From assembly GCF_014636235.1 (NCBI RefSeq), contig NZ_BMDZ01000025.1, forward strand, positions 1 through 64,000: 64,000 nt of DNA. The letters are read 5' to 3'. The number at the start of each line of letters is the position of its first letter. Position 1 is the first letter of the stretch. The notes under the pieces are model-generated. The model was not told where the DNA came from and searched no databases. It saw only the letters and a program-made list of their open reading frames with translations. The translations under genes were made by a program, and so were the position numbers. This DNA comes from Tistrella bauzanensis (lineage in GTDB: Bacteria; Pseudomonadota; Alphaproteobacteria; Tistrellales; Tistrellaceae). Below are positions 1-9,428 of this stretch, one piece after another.

Positions 1-1005
1 GCATCATCTCCCCCTAACAAAGCTCCACGCGATCGAATCACGCCGGATAAAATGAGGGAAGGATTTTTCCGCAGCCTGCTAGACAGCCGGCGGGCATTCG
101 ATGCTGACAAGGGGGCATATGACGGGCTGATCGTGGGCGACTCCTTCACCGCCGACGCGCTGGATCCCGCCAGGATCGGAGAGATTGCCGATGTCTCGCT
201 GTTCAACCACGCTGTCTATAATTCGGCCATGGGGGAGCAGCGCCTGATCCTCAAGGACAAGTTGAGCGATGGCTGGCGGCCCGACCTGGTGATCATCGGG
301 CTTGGACCACTCCTGTTCGTGCGTGATGATGAGCCCACCAATTTCGGGCTGGAATTTCTCGCAGCGCCGCTGGTGCGCCTGGAGGGGATCTGGGCGGCGG
401 TTGCGGCGGGCGATCTGGCGGCGCCGTTTGCGAGCGGTCGGCACCGGTCGACATTGCCCGGTTTGGCGCGGGTGATCATGGGCCGCAAGCCTGCTGCGGG
501 TCGTGGGCTCGATATCGGCCGCGTCGAGGCGGGCTACATCGAGAACCGCTATGATTTCGGCGGCACGTCCGAGGAGCTTCTTGAGGACGGTGAGGTGTTC
601 CGCGGCCAGATCCAGCAGTTTCCGGGGCCGCGCCCGGCGCAGGTCGCCTATCTGGAAGAGACGATCGAACTGGCGCGGGATGCCGGCGCTCGCGTGGTGC
701 TGGTCATTCCCCCGGTCAGTCCGCCGCAGGTCGCGGCAATCGCCGGGATCCCCTATATGACCGCCTTCATGCAGATGGCCCGCGACATGGCGCAGCGATA
801 CGACCTGCCCCTGATCCAGGGGTTCGATCCGGCGGTTGTGGCACAGCTGTCGCCGGAGCAGTATTTCGATGCCGAGCACATGTGCGCCGAGGCAGCCCGC
901 AGGTTCTCAACCATTGTCGGTGAGGCCCTGGTGGCTGATGGCATCGTCGCGGCCAAAGCCGATGGTGATGACATGCCCCCCGCTGTCTGCCATCCCAGAC
1001 CCTGA
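1..1005 (+). CDS. SGNH/GDSL-type hydrolase-like protein, 5' end outside window
   Basis: The reading frame is open from base 1, so the gene probably begins upstream of the window. The first in-window ATG is at 52, with no convincing ribosome binding site. Counting from that ATG (317 residues), a GDS nucleophile motif lies at 29-31 after a hydrophobic strand (LIVGDSF). A D-x-x-H pair at D273/H276 near the C-terminus fits SGNH block V. SGNH proteins of this kind in glycan loci are usually O-acyl transferases or esterases acting on surface polysaccharide, and the neighbouring glycosyltransferases and flippases support such a role. The substrate is unknown. It converges on the epimerase gene 47 bp downstream. 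Confidence 0.6.
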   Translation, partial: ASSPPNKAPRDRITPDKMREGFFRSLLDSRRAFDADKGAYDGLIVGDSFTADALDPARIGEIADVSLFNHAVYNSAMGEQRLILKDKLSDGWRPDLVIIGLGPLLFVRDDEPTNFGLEFLAAPLVRLEGIWAAVAAGDLAAPFASGRHRSTLPGLARVIMGRKPAAGRGLDIGRVEAGYIENRYDFGGTSEELLEDGEVFRGQIQQFPGPRPAQVAYLEETIELARDAGARVVLVIPPVSPPQVAAIAGIPYMTAFMQMARDMAQRYDLPLIQGFDPAVVAQLSPEQYFDAEHMCAEAARRFSTIVGEALVADGIVAAKADGDDMPPAVCHPRP

Positions 1006-1052
1006 CGCAGCGGATCAGGCCAGACCTGACGAAGCGGATCAGGATCGGGGGA

Positions 1053-1961
1053 TCAATCCGTCAACAGCCGGGCCAGCCCGTCTTCCACCGGCACACGCGC
1101 GGTGAAGCCGAACGCGGCCTCCGCGCGGGCAGTTGTCCCCAGGCTCTCGCGGATGTCGCCGGTCCGGGCAGGCCCATGTTCAACAGCATGGGGGTTGCCG
1201 GCCAGACGGTTGATGGTGTGAGCCAGATCCAGGATGCTGGTCGGCCGGCCGGTCGCGATATTGGCGACCGTCGCACCGGCGCGGCCGGTGGCCATCGCCC
1301 GCAGCAGAGCCGCCACCGCATCGTCGACATGCACGAAATCGCGGATCTGGCCGCCATCGCCGTTCACGGTCAGCGGCAGCCCGGCCTGGGCGCGGCCGAT
1401 GAACCGGGCGATCACCCCGGCATAGGGCGATCGCGGATCCTGGCGGGGGCCATAGACATTGAAGAAGCGCAGGCCCACGGCATCCAGGCCATGAACCTCG
1501 GCGCCGGCCGCCGCATGCAGCTCGCAGCCCAGCTTGTCGGCGCCATAGGGCGATAGCGGCCGTGTGGGCTGGTCTTCATCCACCGGCAGGGTGGTGGCCC
1601 GGCCATAGACCGCGGCCGATGATGCATAGACCACTCGGGCGTGGGCGTGGGCTGCGGCATTGAACACCGTGACCGTGCCGCCCAGATTGACCCGATGCAC
1701 GCCGGCCCAATCGGCATTCGCCCGCTCGACCGAGGCGATCGCCGCCAGATGATAGCAGCCGGTGACCCCGGCCATGGCGGCGGTCACCGCCGCCGCGTCG
1801 GTGACGCTGCCGCGGATCAGCTCTACCCCGGCCGGCAGGTTGGCGGCATTGCCGCTCGACAGGTCATCCAGCACCCGTACCTGCTGGCCGCCGGCGAGCA
1901 GCGCTTCCGCCAGATGCGATCCGATGAAGCCGGCACCGCCGGTGATCAGCCACGCCGCCAT
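1053..1961 (-). CDS. NAD-dependent sugar epimerase/dehydratase (GalE-like)
   Basis: A 302-residue extended short-chain dehydrogenase. The N-terminal GGAGFIGSH nucleotide-binding loop, an SSAAVYG segment and the YGADK (Y-x-x-x-K) catalytic pair are visible. This family interconverts or dehydrates nucleotide sugars such as UDP-glucose or UDP-GlcNAc in the cytoplasm. The frame is open further upstream, but that stretch lies inside glmU and does not read like protein, so I start at the ATG at 1961. The start shares one base with the glmU stop (TGATG), implying translational coupling. Together with glmU it would supply an activated amino sugar or its epimer to the adjacent glycosyltransferases. 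The exact sugar specificity cannot be read from sequence. Confidence 0.88.
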   Translation of the reverse strand: MAAWLITGGAGFIGSHLAEALLAGGQQVRVLDDLSSGNAANLPAGVELIRGSVTDAAAVTAAMAGVTGCYHLAAIASVERANADWAGVHRVNLGGTVTVFNAAAHAHARVVYASSAAVYGRATTLPVDEDQPTRPLSPYGADKLGCELHAAAGAEVHGLDAVGLRFFNVYGPRQDPRSPYAGVIARFIGRAQAGLPLTVNGDGGQIRDFVHVDDAVAALLRAMATGRAGATVANIATGRPTSILDLAHTINRLAGNPHAVEHGPARTGDIRESLGTTARAEAAFGFTARVPVEDGLARLLTD

Positions 1962-3343
1962 CAGTCCCGCCCAACCTCGGTCTTGCCCGCGCGGGTCTTG
2001 AACCGTGCCCGCAACTCGGCCGCCCGGCCCGGCTTCGCCACCTGCCGGCCGCGGGCAATGGCCAGCGCATCGGCGGCGACGTTTTCGGTGATCACCGATC
2101 CGGTCGCGATATAGGCACCGTCGCCGATCGTCACCGGTGCCACCAGGCAACTGTCGGAGCCGATGAAGGCATCGCTGCCGATCACCGTCCGCCATTTGCC
2201 GAAGCCGTCGTAATTGCAGGTGATGGTGCCGGCGCCGATATTGCTGCGGGCACCGATCGTGGCATCCCCCACATAGGACAGGTGGTTGACCTTGGCACCG
2301 GGGCCGATATCGGCCTGCTTGATCTCGACGAAATTGCCGATATGGGCACCTTCGGCCAGAACCGCGCCCGGCCGCAGCCGCGCGAACGGGCCGATGGTGG
2401 CGCCATCGGCGATGCGGGCGCCTTCGATGTGGCTGAAGCCGCGGATGATCACGCCGTCGCCGATATGCACGCCCGGCCCGATGATCACGTTCGGCTCGAT
2501 CAGCACATCACGGCCGATCACGGTATCGGCCGACAGGAACACGGTGTCCGGGGCGACCAGCGTGGCGCCATTCTCCATGGCCGCCAGCCGCAGCCGGGCC
2601 TGAAACGCCGCCTCGGCCATGGCAAGTTCGGCGCGCGCGTTCACGCCCAGCACCTCGTCGGCCGAGGCTGCCTCCATCACCACGGCATCCAGCCCATGGG
2701 CGCGCGCGATCGCCACTGCGTCGGTCAGGTAGTACTCACCCTTGGCGTTGTCGTTGCCGATCCGGTCCAGGATCGACAGCGCATGCGTGCCATTCAGGCA
2801 CATCACGCCGGAATTGCAGAGCCCGATCGCCCGTTCCTCGGCGCTCGCCTCCTTGAACTCCACGATCGCCGCCAGCCGGCCCTGCTCATCCAGCTTCAGC
2901 CGGCCATAGGCACCCGGATCGGCGGGGCGGAAGCCCAGAACCGCCACGGCGGCACCACTGTCGCGCCGCGCCGCCACCAGCCCTGCCAGGGTTTCGGGGC
3001 GGATCAGCGGCGTGTCGCCATACAGGATCACCACGTCGCCGCTGGTGACGGCGTCGTCATCGGCCAGCAGCGCCCGTGCCGCCAGCACCGCATGGGCGGT
3101 GCCAAGCTGTTCGGTCTGGGTGTGGATCGACACATCCGGCGCCGCTTGGCTCAGAACCGCCGCCACCGCCTCCGCTCCGGCGCCGACCACCACGCCGATC
3201 CGGTCCGGCGACAGGCCGCGGGCGCCATCGATGGCATGCAGCACCATCGGCCGCCCGGCGACCGCGTGCAGCACCTTCGGCATGTCCGATCGCATGCGGG
3301 TGCCTTTGCCGGCGGCGAGCACGATGCAGACGGTGCGGGTCAT
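1961..3343 (-). CDS. glmU: Bifunctional UDP-GlcNAc pyrophosphorylase / glucosamine-1-phosphate N-acetyltransferase
   Basis: GlmU acetylates glucosamine-1-phosphate and then couples it to UTP to make UDP-GlcNAc for peptidoglycan, lipopolysaccharide and capsule. The N-terminal uridylyltransferase signature LAAGKGTRM with the following PKVLH is clear. The C-terminal half is a left-handed beta-helix acetyltransferase built of hexapeptide repeats and containing NYDGFGKWRT. Length is 460 residues, as usual for the family. I prefer the ATG at 3343, about 11 bases after a GGAG. A GTG at 3355 overlapping the upstream stop (GTGA) is the alternative. It lies in a coupled three-gene set (glycosyltransferase, glmU, epimerase), so this copy may be tied to the glycan locus as well as essential for the cell wall. 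Confidence 0.95.
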   Translation of the reverse strand: MTRTVCIVLAAGKGTRMRSDMPKVLHAVAGRPMVLHAIDGARGLSPDRIGVVVGAGAEAVAAVLSQAAPDVSIHTQTEQLGTAHAVLAARALLADDDAVTSGDVVILYGDTPLIRPETLAGLVAARRDSGAAVAVLGFRPADPGAYGRLKLDEQGRLAAIVEFKEASAEERAIGLCNSGVMCLNGTHALSILDRIGNDNAKGEYYLTDAVAIARAHGLDAVVMEAASADEVLGVNARAELAMAEAAFQARLRLAAMENGATLVAPDTVFLSADTVIGRDVLIEPNVIIGPGVHIGDGVIIRGFSHIEGARIADGATIGPFARLRPGAVLAEGAHIGNFVEIKQADIGPGAKVNHLSYVGDATIGARSNIGAGTITCNYDGFGKWRTVIGSDAFIGSDSCLVAPVTIGDGAYIATGSVITENVAADALAIARGRQVAKPGRAAELRARFKTRAGKTEVGRD

Positions 3344-3351
3344 GAGACGGA

Positions 3352-4506
3352 TCACTCCGGTTGGGGGGCGGCGGTATGCGGTCGGGCCACCGATTCGAGC
3401 TGATTGACAGTGGCATCCAGCATGGCCTGCTGGGTGAACATGGAACCATAGCGCATCCGCCCGGCGGCACCGAGCGCGATGCCCTGTCCGGGGCTGGCGG
3501 CCAGCCGGTCTAGCGCCGCGGCAAGCTCGGTCGCGTCGTCGACGATCACCCCGGTTTCGCCGTCGACCACGGTTTCCACCGACCCGCCCGACCGGCGTGC
3601 CACGATCGGCCGCGACAGGGCCATGGCCTCGACCAGCACATGCGGCAGCCCTTCGTAGTCGGAATTCAGCACCACCACATCAGCCGCCGCTATCGCCTGC
3701 AAGGCGTGGTCGCGCGCCACGGCGCCGTGAAACCGGATTCGTGCCGCGCCATTGCCGCCACGCGCCAGCGCTTCCAGTGCCCGGCGCTCCGGCCCGTCGC
3801 CGACCACATCCAGCGTCCAGCCGGGGCGGTCCGCCACCAGCGACACGATCTCATCGACATGCTTCCATGCGACCAGCCGGCAGACCGTCACCAGCCGCAG
3901 GCGACCATGTGTGGGCTGCGGCGCTGCTACGGCCATGCCGTCCGGCAGGTCGATGCCGTTGTGGATGACCACCACCGGCGGCAGTGCCGGATGCCAGCCG
4001 GCAACCATGGTCGACAGATAGGCGCTGGGCACGATGATCCGGTCATAGCCGATCAGCGCCCGGCCGCGGGCATGGCGGACCATGCGCGCATAAGGGCTGC
4101 GCAGCCGGTCGGTCTGGAAACGGTCGACATCGGCCCGATAGCGGTTCTGATTGCGTAGCCGCTCCCACGCCCAGTCGCCGACGATTTTGGCGACCGTCGG
4201 GCGGTGCGCCAGCCGGCGGATCGGCTTCAACTCTTCGAACAGGCCGTTGGCATAGACCAGGTCGGCGGCACGAACCAGCGGCAGCAGCCGCCAGCTTGCC
4301 GCCAGCTTGCGGCGCATGACGGTGTGGCGGCGCTCGATCCGCACCAGACGGCCGAAGCTCTCGGTGCTGGAGCCGGCGCCATCGGCCATCGTCGCCACCG
4401 TCACCTCATGACCGCGCGCGGCCAGTGCCTGTGCGATCTTGGGGACGTAGGAGGCGGGTCCGCCGATATCGGGCGGATAGATGGCGGTGGTGATCAGAAT
4501 ACGCAT
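3352..4506 (-). CDS. GT4-family glycosyltransferase
   Basis: A 384-residue GT-B-fold glycosyltransferase. The N-terminus (MRILITTAIYPPDIGG) carries the glycine-rich loop typical of GT4 enzymes. The C-terminal donor-binding half has the E-x7-E motif in the DYEGLPHVLVEAM region. It would transfer a nucleotide-activated sugar onto a lipid-linked glycan at the cytoplasmic face of the inner membrane. The ATG at 4506 is chosen because the upstream extension of the frame is not protein-like. Its stop overlaps or nearly abuts glmU, so the three genes down to 1053 form one operon. Acceptor and sugar are unknown. Confidence 0.88.
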   Translation of the reverse strand: MRILITTAIYPPDIGGPASYVPKIAQALAARGHEVTVATMADGAGSSTESFGRLVRIERRHTVMRRKLAASWRLLPLVRAADLVYANGLFEELKPIRRLAHRPTVAKIVGDWAWERLRNQNRYRADVDRFQTDRLRSPYARMVRHARGRALIGYDRIIVPSAYLSTMVAGWHPALPPVVVIHNGIDLPDGMAVAAPQPTHGRLRLVTVCRLVAWKHVDEIVSLVADRPGWTLDVVGDGPERRALEALARGGNGAARIRFHGAVARDHALQAIAAADVVVLNSDYEGLPHVLVEAMALSRPIVARRSGGSVETVVDGETGVIVDDATELAAALDRLAASPGQGIALGAAGRMRYGSMFTQQAMLDATVNQLESVARPHTAAPQPE

Positions 4507-4676
4507 GCGGGTCCGCGGTTGGCCGGTCGGCCCATGGCCGGTGGAGGTCCCGGCCTGTGGACGTCTCAGCCGGGCGACAGTGCCGGAAGCGGCGATCGAT
4601 GGGTGGCCGTTACGCCGGACCATAGCCTGAGCCGGGGCTCTGGCGCCAGCGTCCTTGATGCGCTATCACCATCTCC

Positions 4677-5801
4677 ATGACCGACACCGCGCGACCAACC
4701 GAGACTACGGCCCCCGTCACCCCGATCCTACGGGGAGCAACGCTGTTCGTGGGCCAGGCTTATGATCCCGGCGATCCGTTGCTGGCCGGCACCATTGCCT
4801 GGGTGGACCGGTTCCACGCCCATTGCCCGGACGGCGTGGTGGGGGTGTTCCAGCGGGTCGACCGGACACTTGCGGCGCTCAATGGGTTCGAAGCGATGTC
4901 TGCCGGCCATGGCCGATCCTGGACGACCCTGCGGGCATTCTATTCCGCGGTCTGGCAAGCGCACCGGCGCCATCGATTCGTGCGCGCCTTCGTGTATATG
5001 GATGGGCCGTTCGTGCCGTTGCTCTGGCCGCTCGCCAAGCTCCTGGGGTTCAGATTGTATCAATGGCGGGCACATCCGGTGGTGCCGCTCCGTGACCGGA
5101 TCGCCGCACGCTATCTGGTCGACCGCATCTATACCTCGGTGCCATCAGCGCTGCCGGTCGAGACTCGGCGCCGGGTCCTGGTGGCGACGGGGGTTGACCT
5201 GCGGCGCTTCCGGCCCGACCCGATGCGCCGCCCGGATGCGGACTTCATCTTCGTGGGCCGGATTTCGCCGGCGAAGCGGGTGCGTGAGGCGGTGGGCATC
5301 ATCCGACGGCTGCGCGATGAACACGGGCTGGGTGCCCGGCTGCTGGTGGTGGGCGGTCCGGCGACCGCCCATGACCAGGCCTATATGAACCAGGTGCGTG
5401 CTGACGTGGCGGCGGCGGGGTTGGATGACGCCGTCACCCTGCTGGGCGCGCGTCGCCAGGATGAACTTCCGGCACTGCTGGGACGAGCCCGCTTCTATCT
5501 AAATGTTGCGCGCACGGCGGTTGATCGCAGCCTGGTCGAGGCGATGCATTGCGGCCTGCCGCCGGTCAACGCCAATCGCAGCGTGCATGAAATGCTCGAC
5601 GGCCTGATCCCTGCGGGCATGAGCATGCCGGACGCGGACGATGACGCGGTCGTCGCCATGGCCGCCGCCGCCCTGCGCCAGCGGCCCGACGATTATGCGG
5701 CGCTGTCTGATATGGTCGCGGACCTTGCCGCCAGGCGCTTCACCCTGGACGCGCTTGTGGCGCGCATCGCCACTGATATCGCGGCCTATGAGGCGCGCTG
5801 A
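4677..5801 (+). CDS. Glycosyltransferase family 1/4 protein
   Basis: A 374-residue glycosyltransferase. The first half is atypical, with little recognisable motif content. The second half has the donor-domain hallmarks: an FVGRISPAKR strand-loop and an E-x7-type motif around DRSLVEAMHCGLPPV. It is transcribed divergently from the glycosyltransferase/glmU set and converges on the flippase gene, overlapping it by 16 bp. It is presumably one of the sequential transferases for the repeat unit made by this locus. Sugar and linkage are not predictable here. Confidence 0.82.
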   Translation: MTDTARPTETTAPVTPILRGATLFVGQAYDPGDPLLAGTIAWVDRFHAHCPDGVVGVFQRVDRTLAALNGFEAMSAGHGRSWTTLRAFYSAVWQAHRRHRFVRAFVYMDGPFVPLLWPLAKLLGFRLYQWRAHPVVPLRDRIAARYLVDRIYTSVPSALPVETRRRVLVATGVDLRRFRPDPMRRPDADFIFVGRISPAKRVREAVGIIRRLRDEHGLGARLLVVGGPATAHDQAYMNQVRADVAAAGLDDAVTLLGARRQDELPALLGRARFYLNVARTAVDRSLVEAMHCGLPPVNANRSVHEMLDGLIPAGMSMPDADDDAVVAMAAAALRQRPDDYAALSDMVADLAARRFTLDALVARIATDIAAYEAR

Positions 5802-7081
5802 CCGTTCGCCAGCGCCCGCCCGGCCATGATGGCGAGCGCGAGCGAATAGGCAGACCATGTAGCTGTGAAGGCAATGGCAAGGCCGCTTGCGCCCGCGGCG
5901 TCGGTCATCGGCACTGCCAGGGCCAGGAATCCCACACCCAATGCGCCGTTGGCGACTGTGTAGCTGTGCAGCCTGTGCAGGTTAAGCAGCAGAGGCTGCG
6001 CCCAGAACAGGCAGATCGCCACGGCCGGCGACGGCAGCAGCAGGGCCAGCAGCAAAGCGGCCGGTGCTGCCTCGGCACCGAATATGGCGGTGATCACAGG
6101 TTCTGCCATCAGGCCGACCGCCAGCAGATAGCCGGCGGTCGCGGCAAGCCCGAGGGTCAGGCTGGCGCGCCACAACTCGCCGCCCAGCGCCGTGGTGGTG
6201 CCGGCTGCCACCCGGGCCGCCAGATCCTGGAAGGTGATGTTGGTCAGCGCGGTCGCGAAACTCCAGACGATCTGCATCAGGCTCCTTGCCAGCCGATAGG
6301 CACCGACCTCGGCATCGCTGCGCATCACCCCCAGAATCAGCAGATCGGCGCTGCGGGTGATGGCATTGATGACATTGGCGAACCAGCCGGCTGCGGCGAA
6401 CCGGATGAAGCGACGGCTGGTGTCAGCATCGATACGCCAGCCTCCCGGCTCGTTTGCCAGCAGCCGCGAAAGGTGGACCAGCTTCAGCGCCGACAGGATG
6501 ATGGCGGCCATGCTCGCGTTGATGGCAAGTGTGGTGAGGGTCAGCCATCCTCCGGTCCAGAGCAGGCCGAGCCCCGCCAGTTGCAGCACAGCCGGCGCCG
6601 GATTGGCGGCGGCGATCAGGTGATAGCGGTCACGCCTGCGGCACGCGGCGAACCATGCGGACTCAGTGAAGGCAGCGATCAGGCTGGCGGCATAGATCGT
6701 CATTGGCACGATCAATCCCGGACCATTGACCATCATGTTCGAGATCATGGGGGCCAATACGACGAGGCCGCCCGCCGCGACCAGCCGCGACGCAGTCTCG
6801 ATCGCTGTCGCGAGGGCATAGTAGCCGCGGGCGCGGGCACGGTCGTTCTCGATGAATACGGCCAGAGCGTCACTGACCCGGAACCGACAGAGCGTCACCG
6901 CCGTGATCCCGGCCGCGGCCACCAGCCCCCAGCGCCCGAACCCGTCGAGGCCGAGCAGGCGGGTCAACAGGACGGTCTGTGTGAATGCGATCAACGCCGC
7001 GACGATGGTGCCGCCGAACAGCGTGCCGCTGCGGCGCAGCAGCAGAAACAGGCTGTTCGGTGTATTGTGGCCTCGGGGCAC
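5786..7081 (-). CDS. Wzx-like polysaccharide flippase (MOP superfamily), copy 1
   Basis: A highly hydrophobic protein of about 430 residues with roughly 12 predicted membrane spans. Its N-terminus (FGGTIVAALIAFTQTVLLTRLLG) is typical of polysaccharide-biosynthesis flippases that move undecaprenyl-linked repeat units across the inner membrane. The start is uncertain. An ATG at 7135 would overlap the upstream methyltransferase by 47 bp and add a proline/arginine-rich leader that looks like out-of-frame translation, so I prefer the GTG at 7081, 7 bp after the methyltransferase stop. The 3' end overlaps the convergent glycosyltransferase. It is one of two flippases in this cluster. Confidence 0.8.
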   Translation of the reverse strand: MPRGHNTPNSLFLLLRRSGTLFGGTIVAALIAFTQTVLLTRLLGLDGFGRWGLVAAAGITAVTLCRFRVSDALAVFIENDRARARGYYALATAIETASRLVAAGGLVVLAPMISNMMVNGPGLIVPMTIYAASLIAAFTESAWFAACRRRDRYHLIAAANPAPAVLQLAGLGLLWTGGWLTLTTLAINASMAAIILSALKLVHLSRLLANEPGGWRIDADTSRRFIRFAAAGWFANVINAITRSADLLILGVMRSDAEVGAYRLARSLMQIVWSFATALTNITFQDLAARVAAGTTTALGGELWRASLTLGLAATAGYLLAVGLMAEPVITAIFGAEAAPAALLLALLLPSPAVAICLFWAQPLLLNLHRLHSYTVANGALGVGFLALAVPMTDAAGASGLAIAFTATWSAYSLALAIMAGRALANGQRAS

Positions 7082-7088
7082 GACGGGC

Positions 7089-7844
7089 CTAGGCCGTGGC
7101 GTGGCGTGTCTCGGCCCGGAAGAAGAACAGGACATCTCTGGATGAGCGGCGGGTATCGAGGCAGAAACCGCGGCCCAGAATGGACGCGATCATCGCCGAG
7201 ACCGGCGCAGGGCCGGCCTTGTGGGGATGAACCTCGATCAGGATCCGGTCAATCGACGACAGATCCATGGCGGGTACGAGATCGACCTCGCCACCCTCAA
7301 TATCCATGATCAGATAGCTAGGACGCAAATGCGTCAGGACATCGCTGATCGGCTGCTGTCTCACCGTGACTTTCTCGGCCGACTGTCCGTGATCGACCGT
7401 CGTCGACGAGAAGAAATTTGGACTGACATAGAACGTGATGTCGCATTCACTCAGTCCGAGTGGGAAGGGATGGAAGTTTGGCTTCACCCCATTCGCCTCG
7501 TAGACCCGCCGGATGTCAGCCTCCAGCTTAGGGTTGGCCTCATAGCTGTGAACGTTCTTGCCACTGCCCAGGATCAGCGCGGCGAGCGTGCTGATCACGC
7601 CGAGACCGGTTCCCAGCTCCAGGACGACGTCGTCGGGCTGCAAGGTGGCGGCGAGGAGCGACCGTTCCTCGCGTTCGTACTCGCCCAGCCAGAAGCCGTG
7701 GCGCGCATCGGCTGTCATTGCCATGACGTTCATCGGAACGACCATCCGGTCGAGCCGGATCGTGGCCGGGCGGCTGATCCGGCGCCAGACATAGAGCGCA
7801 TCGCGATTGACGATGCCTGTAAGGCGCTTGAATTCGTTCATCAT
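7089..7844 (-). CDS. FkbM-family SAM-dependent methyltransferase
   Basis: About 251 residues with the SAM-binding motif VLELGTGLGVIS, a following acidic residue after strand 2 (SYEANP), and the later MDIEGGE motif characteristic of FkbM-type methyltransferases. In glycan loci these enzymes often O-methylate sugars of the repeat unit. The frame is open to 7931. I chose the tandem ATG ATG at 7844 because the preceding residues are not conserved-looking, and there is no strong ribosome binding site for either. The base composition is slightly more AT-rich than its neighbours, as is common for glycan-modifying genes. It sits directly upstream of flippase copy 1, probably in the same transcript. 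Confidence 0.82.
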   Translation of the reverse strand: MMNEFKRLTGIVNRDALYVWRRISRPATIRLDRMVVPMNVMAMTADARHGFWLGEYEREERSLLAATLQPDDVVLELGTGLGVISTLAALILGSGKNVHSYEANPKLEADIRRVYEANGVKPNFHPFPLGLSECDITFYVSPNFFSSTTVDHGQSAEKVTVRQQPISDVLTHLRPSYLIMDIEGGEVDLVPAMDLSSIDRILIEVHPHKAGPAPVSAMIASILGRGFCLDTRRSSRDVLFFFRAETRHATA

Positions 7845-7967
7845 CGGAGTTGCTGCCCAGTCATCGCGCGAGCTATGTCCGGCATTCACGCCGGATGAAG
7901 CGAAAGTGCGATAGCGCCACGTCAAATGCAAGTCGCCATGGTTATGGGGGGCGAAGGCCGCTTCCGA

Positions 7968-9272
7968 TCAACAGCATTGGCCATCCGCCCGCGCGGGCAT
8001 CTTTGCTGTCAGCAGCAGCGCCCACCATATCAGGGCATAGATCGCCTGTGTGGTGGCATAGCAGACGGCGAGCAGCAGGGGGTTGGCGGTGCCGACAAGT
8101 GTGGCTGGAAGGCCGGCGCTCAGGCAGAGCGCCAGAAGGATCAGATTGCGCCGGCCGAAACGCCCGCCTGCGATCACCCAGAACGGCGCCCAGCCTGCAA
8201 GAACCTGCACTGACGCCTGGCCCAGAATCAGCACGGCTAATGGCGTGGCAGCGGACGCGAAGCCTGGGCCATAGGCATATCCCAGGAACCATGGTGCCAG
8301 ATGCAGTGTCGCTGTCACCGATAAGACTGCGACCGCCAGCATCGGCGCCATGACCCGGATGGTGAGACGCAGAAGCCCCTGCCGGTCATGATCGTACAGC
8401 CTTGCAAGCCATTCTGGTCGCGCGGCCTTCCAGAAGGGCTCGAACACATCGCCGCCCAGTCGGGCAAGCGTTTTGGCGATGCGATAGACGGCGACGGCTG
8501 CCGGGGTTCCCAGCAGTGACAGAATGATGATGTCGATCGATTGATAAAGCGATGTCAGGCCGGCGCCGAGAAAGGACTGAAGCTGCGATGTGTCCTTGCC
8601 TTTGTCCTTTGCCGCCGGATCCCGGGCATCCGAGACGAAATTGCACACGGGTGTGCGCCTGAGAACCGTTCGGGCAGTGACCGTGACGGCAAGGTTGCGC
8701 ACCAGTGCCGCGATCACATAGCCGACGATGGCGCCCCAGGCACCTGCCAGCACTGCGCCGCATAGCGTCGCGGCGATGCCACCGATGCCGCCGGCTACTT
8801 CGGCACGGGCCAGCGCCTTGAAGTCGGCGGACAACAAGATGACGCTCTTGGCCAGCCCATAGCCATAGAGCGCGGGCACCGCCAGTCCCGCCAGCGCGAT
8901 CGCGGCAGCGATCTCGGGGTCGATGAACCAGCCATAGGCCGCGGCTGCGGCCAGCGACAGACCCCAGGCCCCCAACGTCCAGACGGCTTCCGCGCTGCGG
9001 GCTTCCCGCTCAAGGCGGCCAAGCGTCAATGTCTCTCCGCTGGCGAACCGGCGTGGCAGCCGGTTCTGATGGATCTCGCCGGACCGGGCCACCGAGGCCG
9101 CTTCAATGACGCTGGCAACCGCCAGCGCTGCGGCATAGACGCCGAAGGCATCGATGCCGAGCAGACGAGCGAGTGCCAGCTGCGTGAGCAGGCGCAACAT
9201 CTGCACTGTGCCGGTCGACCCGGCAAGGAGACCGAGCCGGGCAAGAAAGATACGGCCCGAAAGGCTGGACAA
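7968..9272 (-). CDS. Wzx-like polysaccharide flippase (MOP superfamily), copy 2
   Basis: A 434-residue integral membrane protein with about 12 hydrophobic segments. The start MSSLSGRIFLARLG leads into a first span and the QLALARLLGIDAFGVYAAAL region typical of oligosaccharide flippases. The role is lipid-linked glycan translocation. It shares little obvious sequence with copy 1 beyond the fold, so the two probably handle different glycans or one is accessory. It is divergent from the glycosyltransferase at 9429. The 156-bp gap between them probably carries both promoters, although I see no clear consensus. Confidence 0.85.
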   Translation of the reverse strand: MSSLSGRIFLARLGLLAGSTGTVQMLRLLTQLALARLLGIDAFGVYAAALAVASVIEAASVARSGEIHQNRLPRRFASGETLTLGRLEREARSAEAVWTLGAWGLSLAAAAAYGWFIDPEIAAAIALAGLAVPALYGYGLAKSVILLSADFKALARAEVAGGIGGIAATLCGAVLAGAWGAIVGYVIAALVRNLAVTVTARTVLRRTPVCNFVSDARDPAAKDKGKDTSQLQSFLGAGLTSLYQSIDIIILSLLGTPAAVAVYRIAKTLARLGGDVFEPFWKAARPEWLARLYDHDRQGLLRLTIRVMAPMLAVAVLSVTATLHLAPWFLGYAYGPGFASAATPLAVLILGQASVQVLAGWAPFWVIAGGRFGRRNLILLALCLSAGLPATLVGTANPLLLAVCYATTQAIYALIWWALLLTAKMPARADGQCC

Positions 9273-9428
9273 GGGTATCAGGACTCCAGGCAGGGCGGTG
9301 CCGACAGGCGTCAGCGGACTTGTTGCGGCGGCAGCGGTCGGCTAAACCATCGCATCGGGTATAAACCCCGCAGCGCCGGCCGGCAATCGGCTGCAACCGG
9401 CGTCAGTGCAATGGAAACCGGATCGCTC

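Noticed and set aside
1006..1052. Repeated gcggatcagg between the SGNH and epimerase genes as a terminator
   Set aside because: The repeat is direct rather than inverted, so it does not form a clear hairpin, and no T tract is present.
1962..2195. N-terminal extension of the epimerase frame into glmU
   Set aside because: The extra 78 residues are arginine-rich and lie within the glmU acetyltransferase domain. The Rossmann motif starts right after the ATG at 1961.
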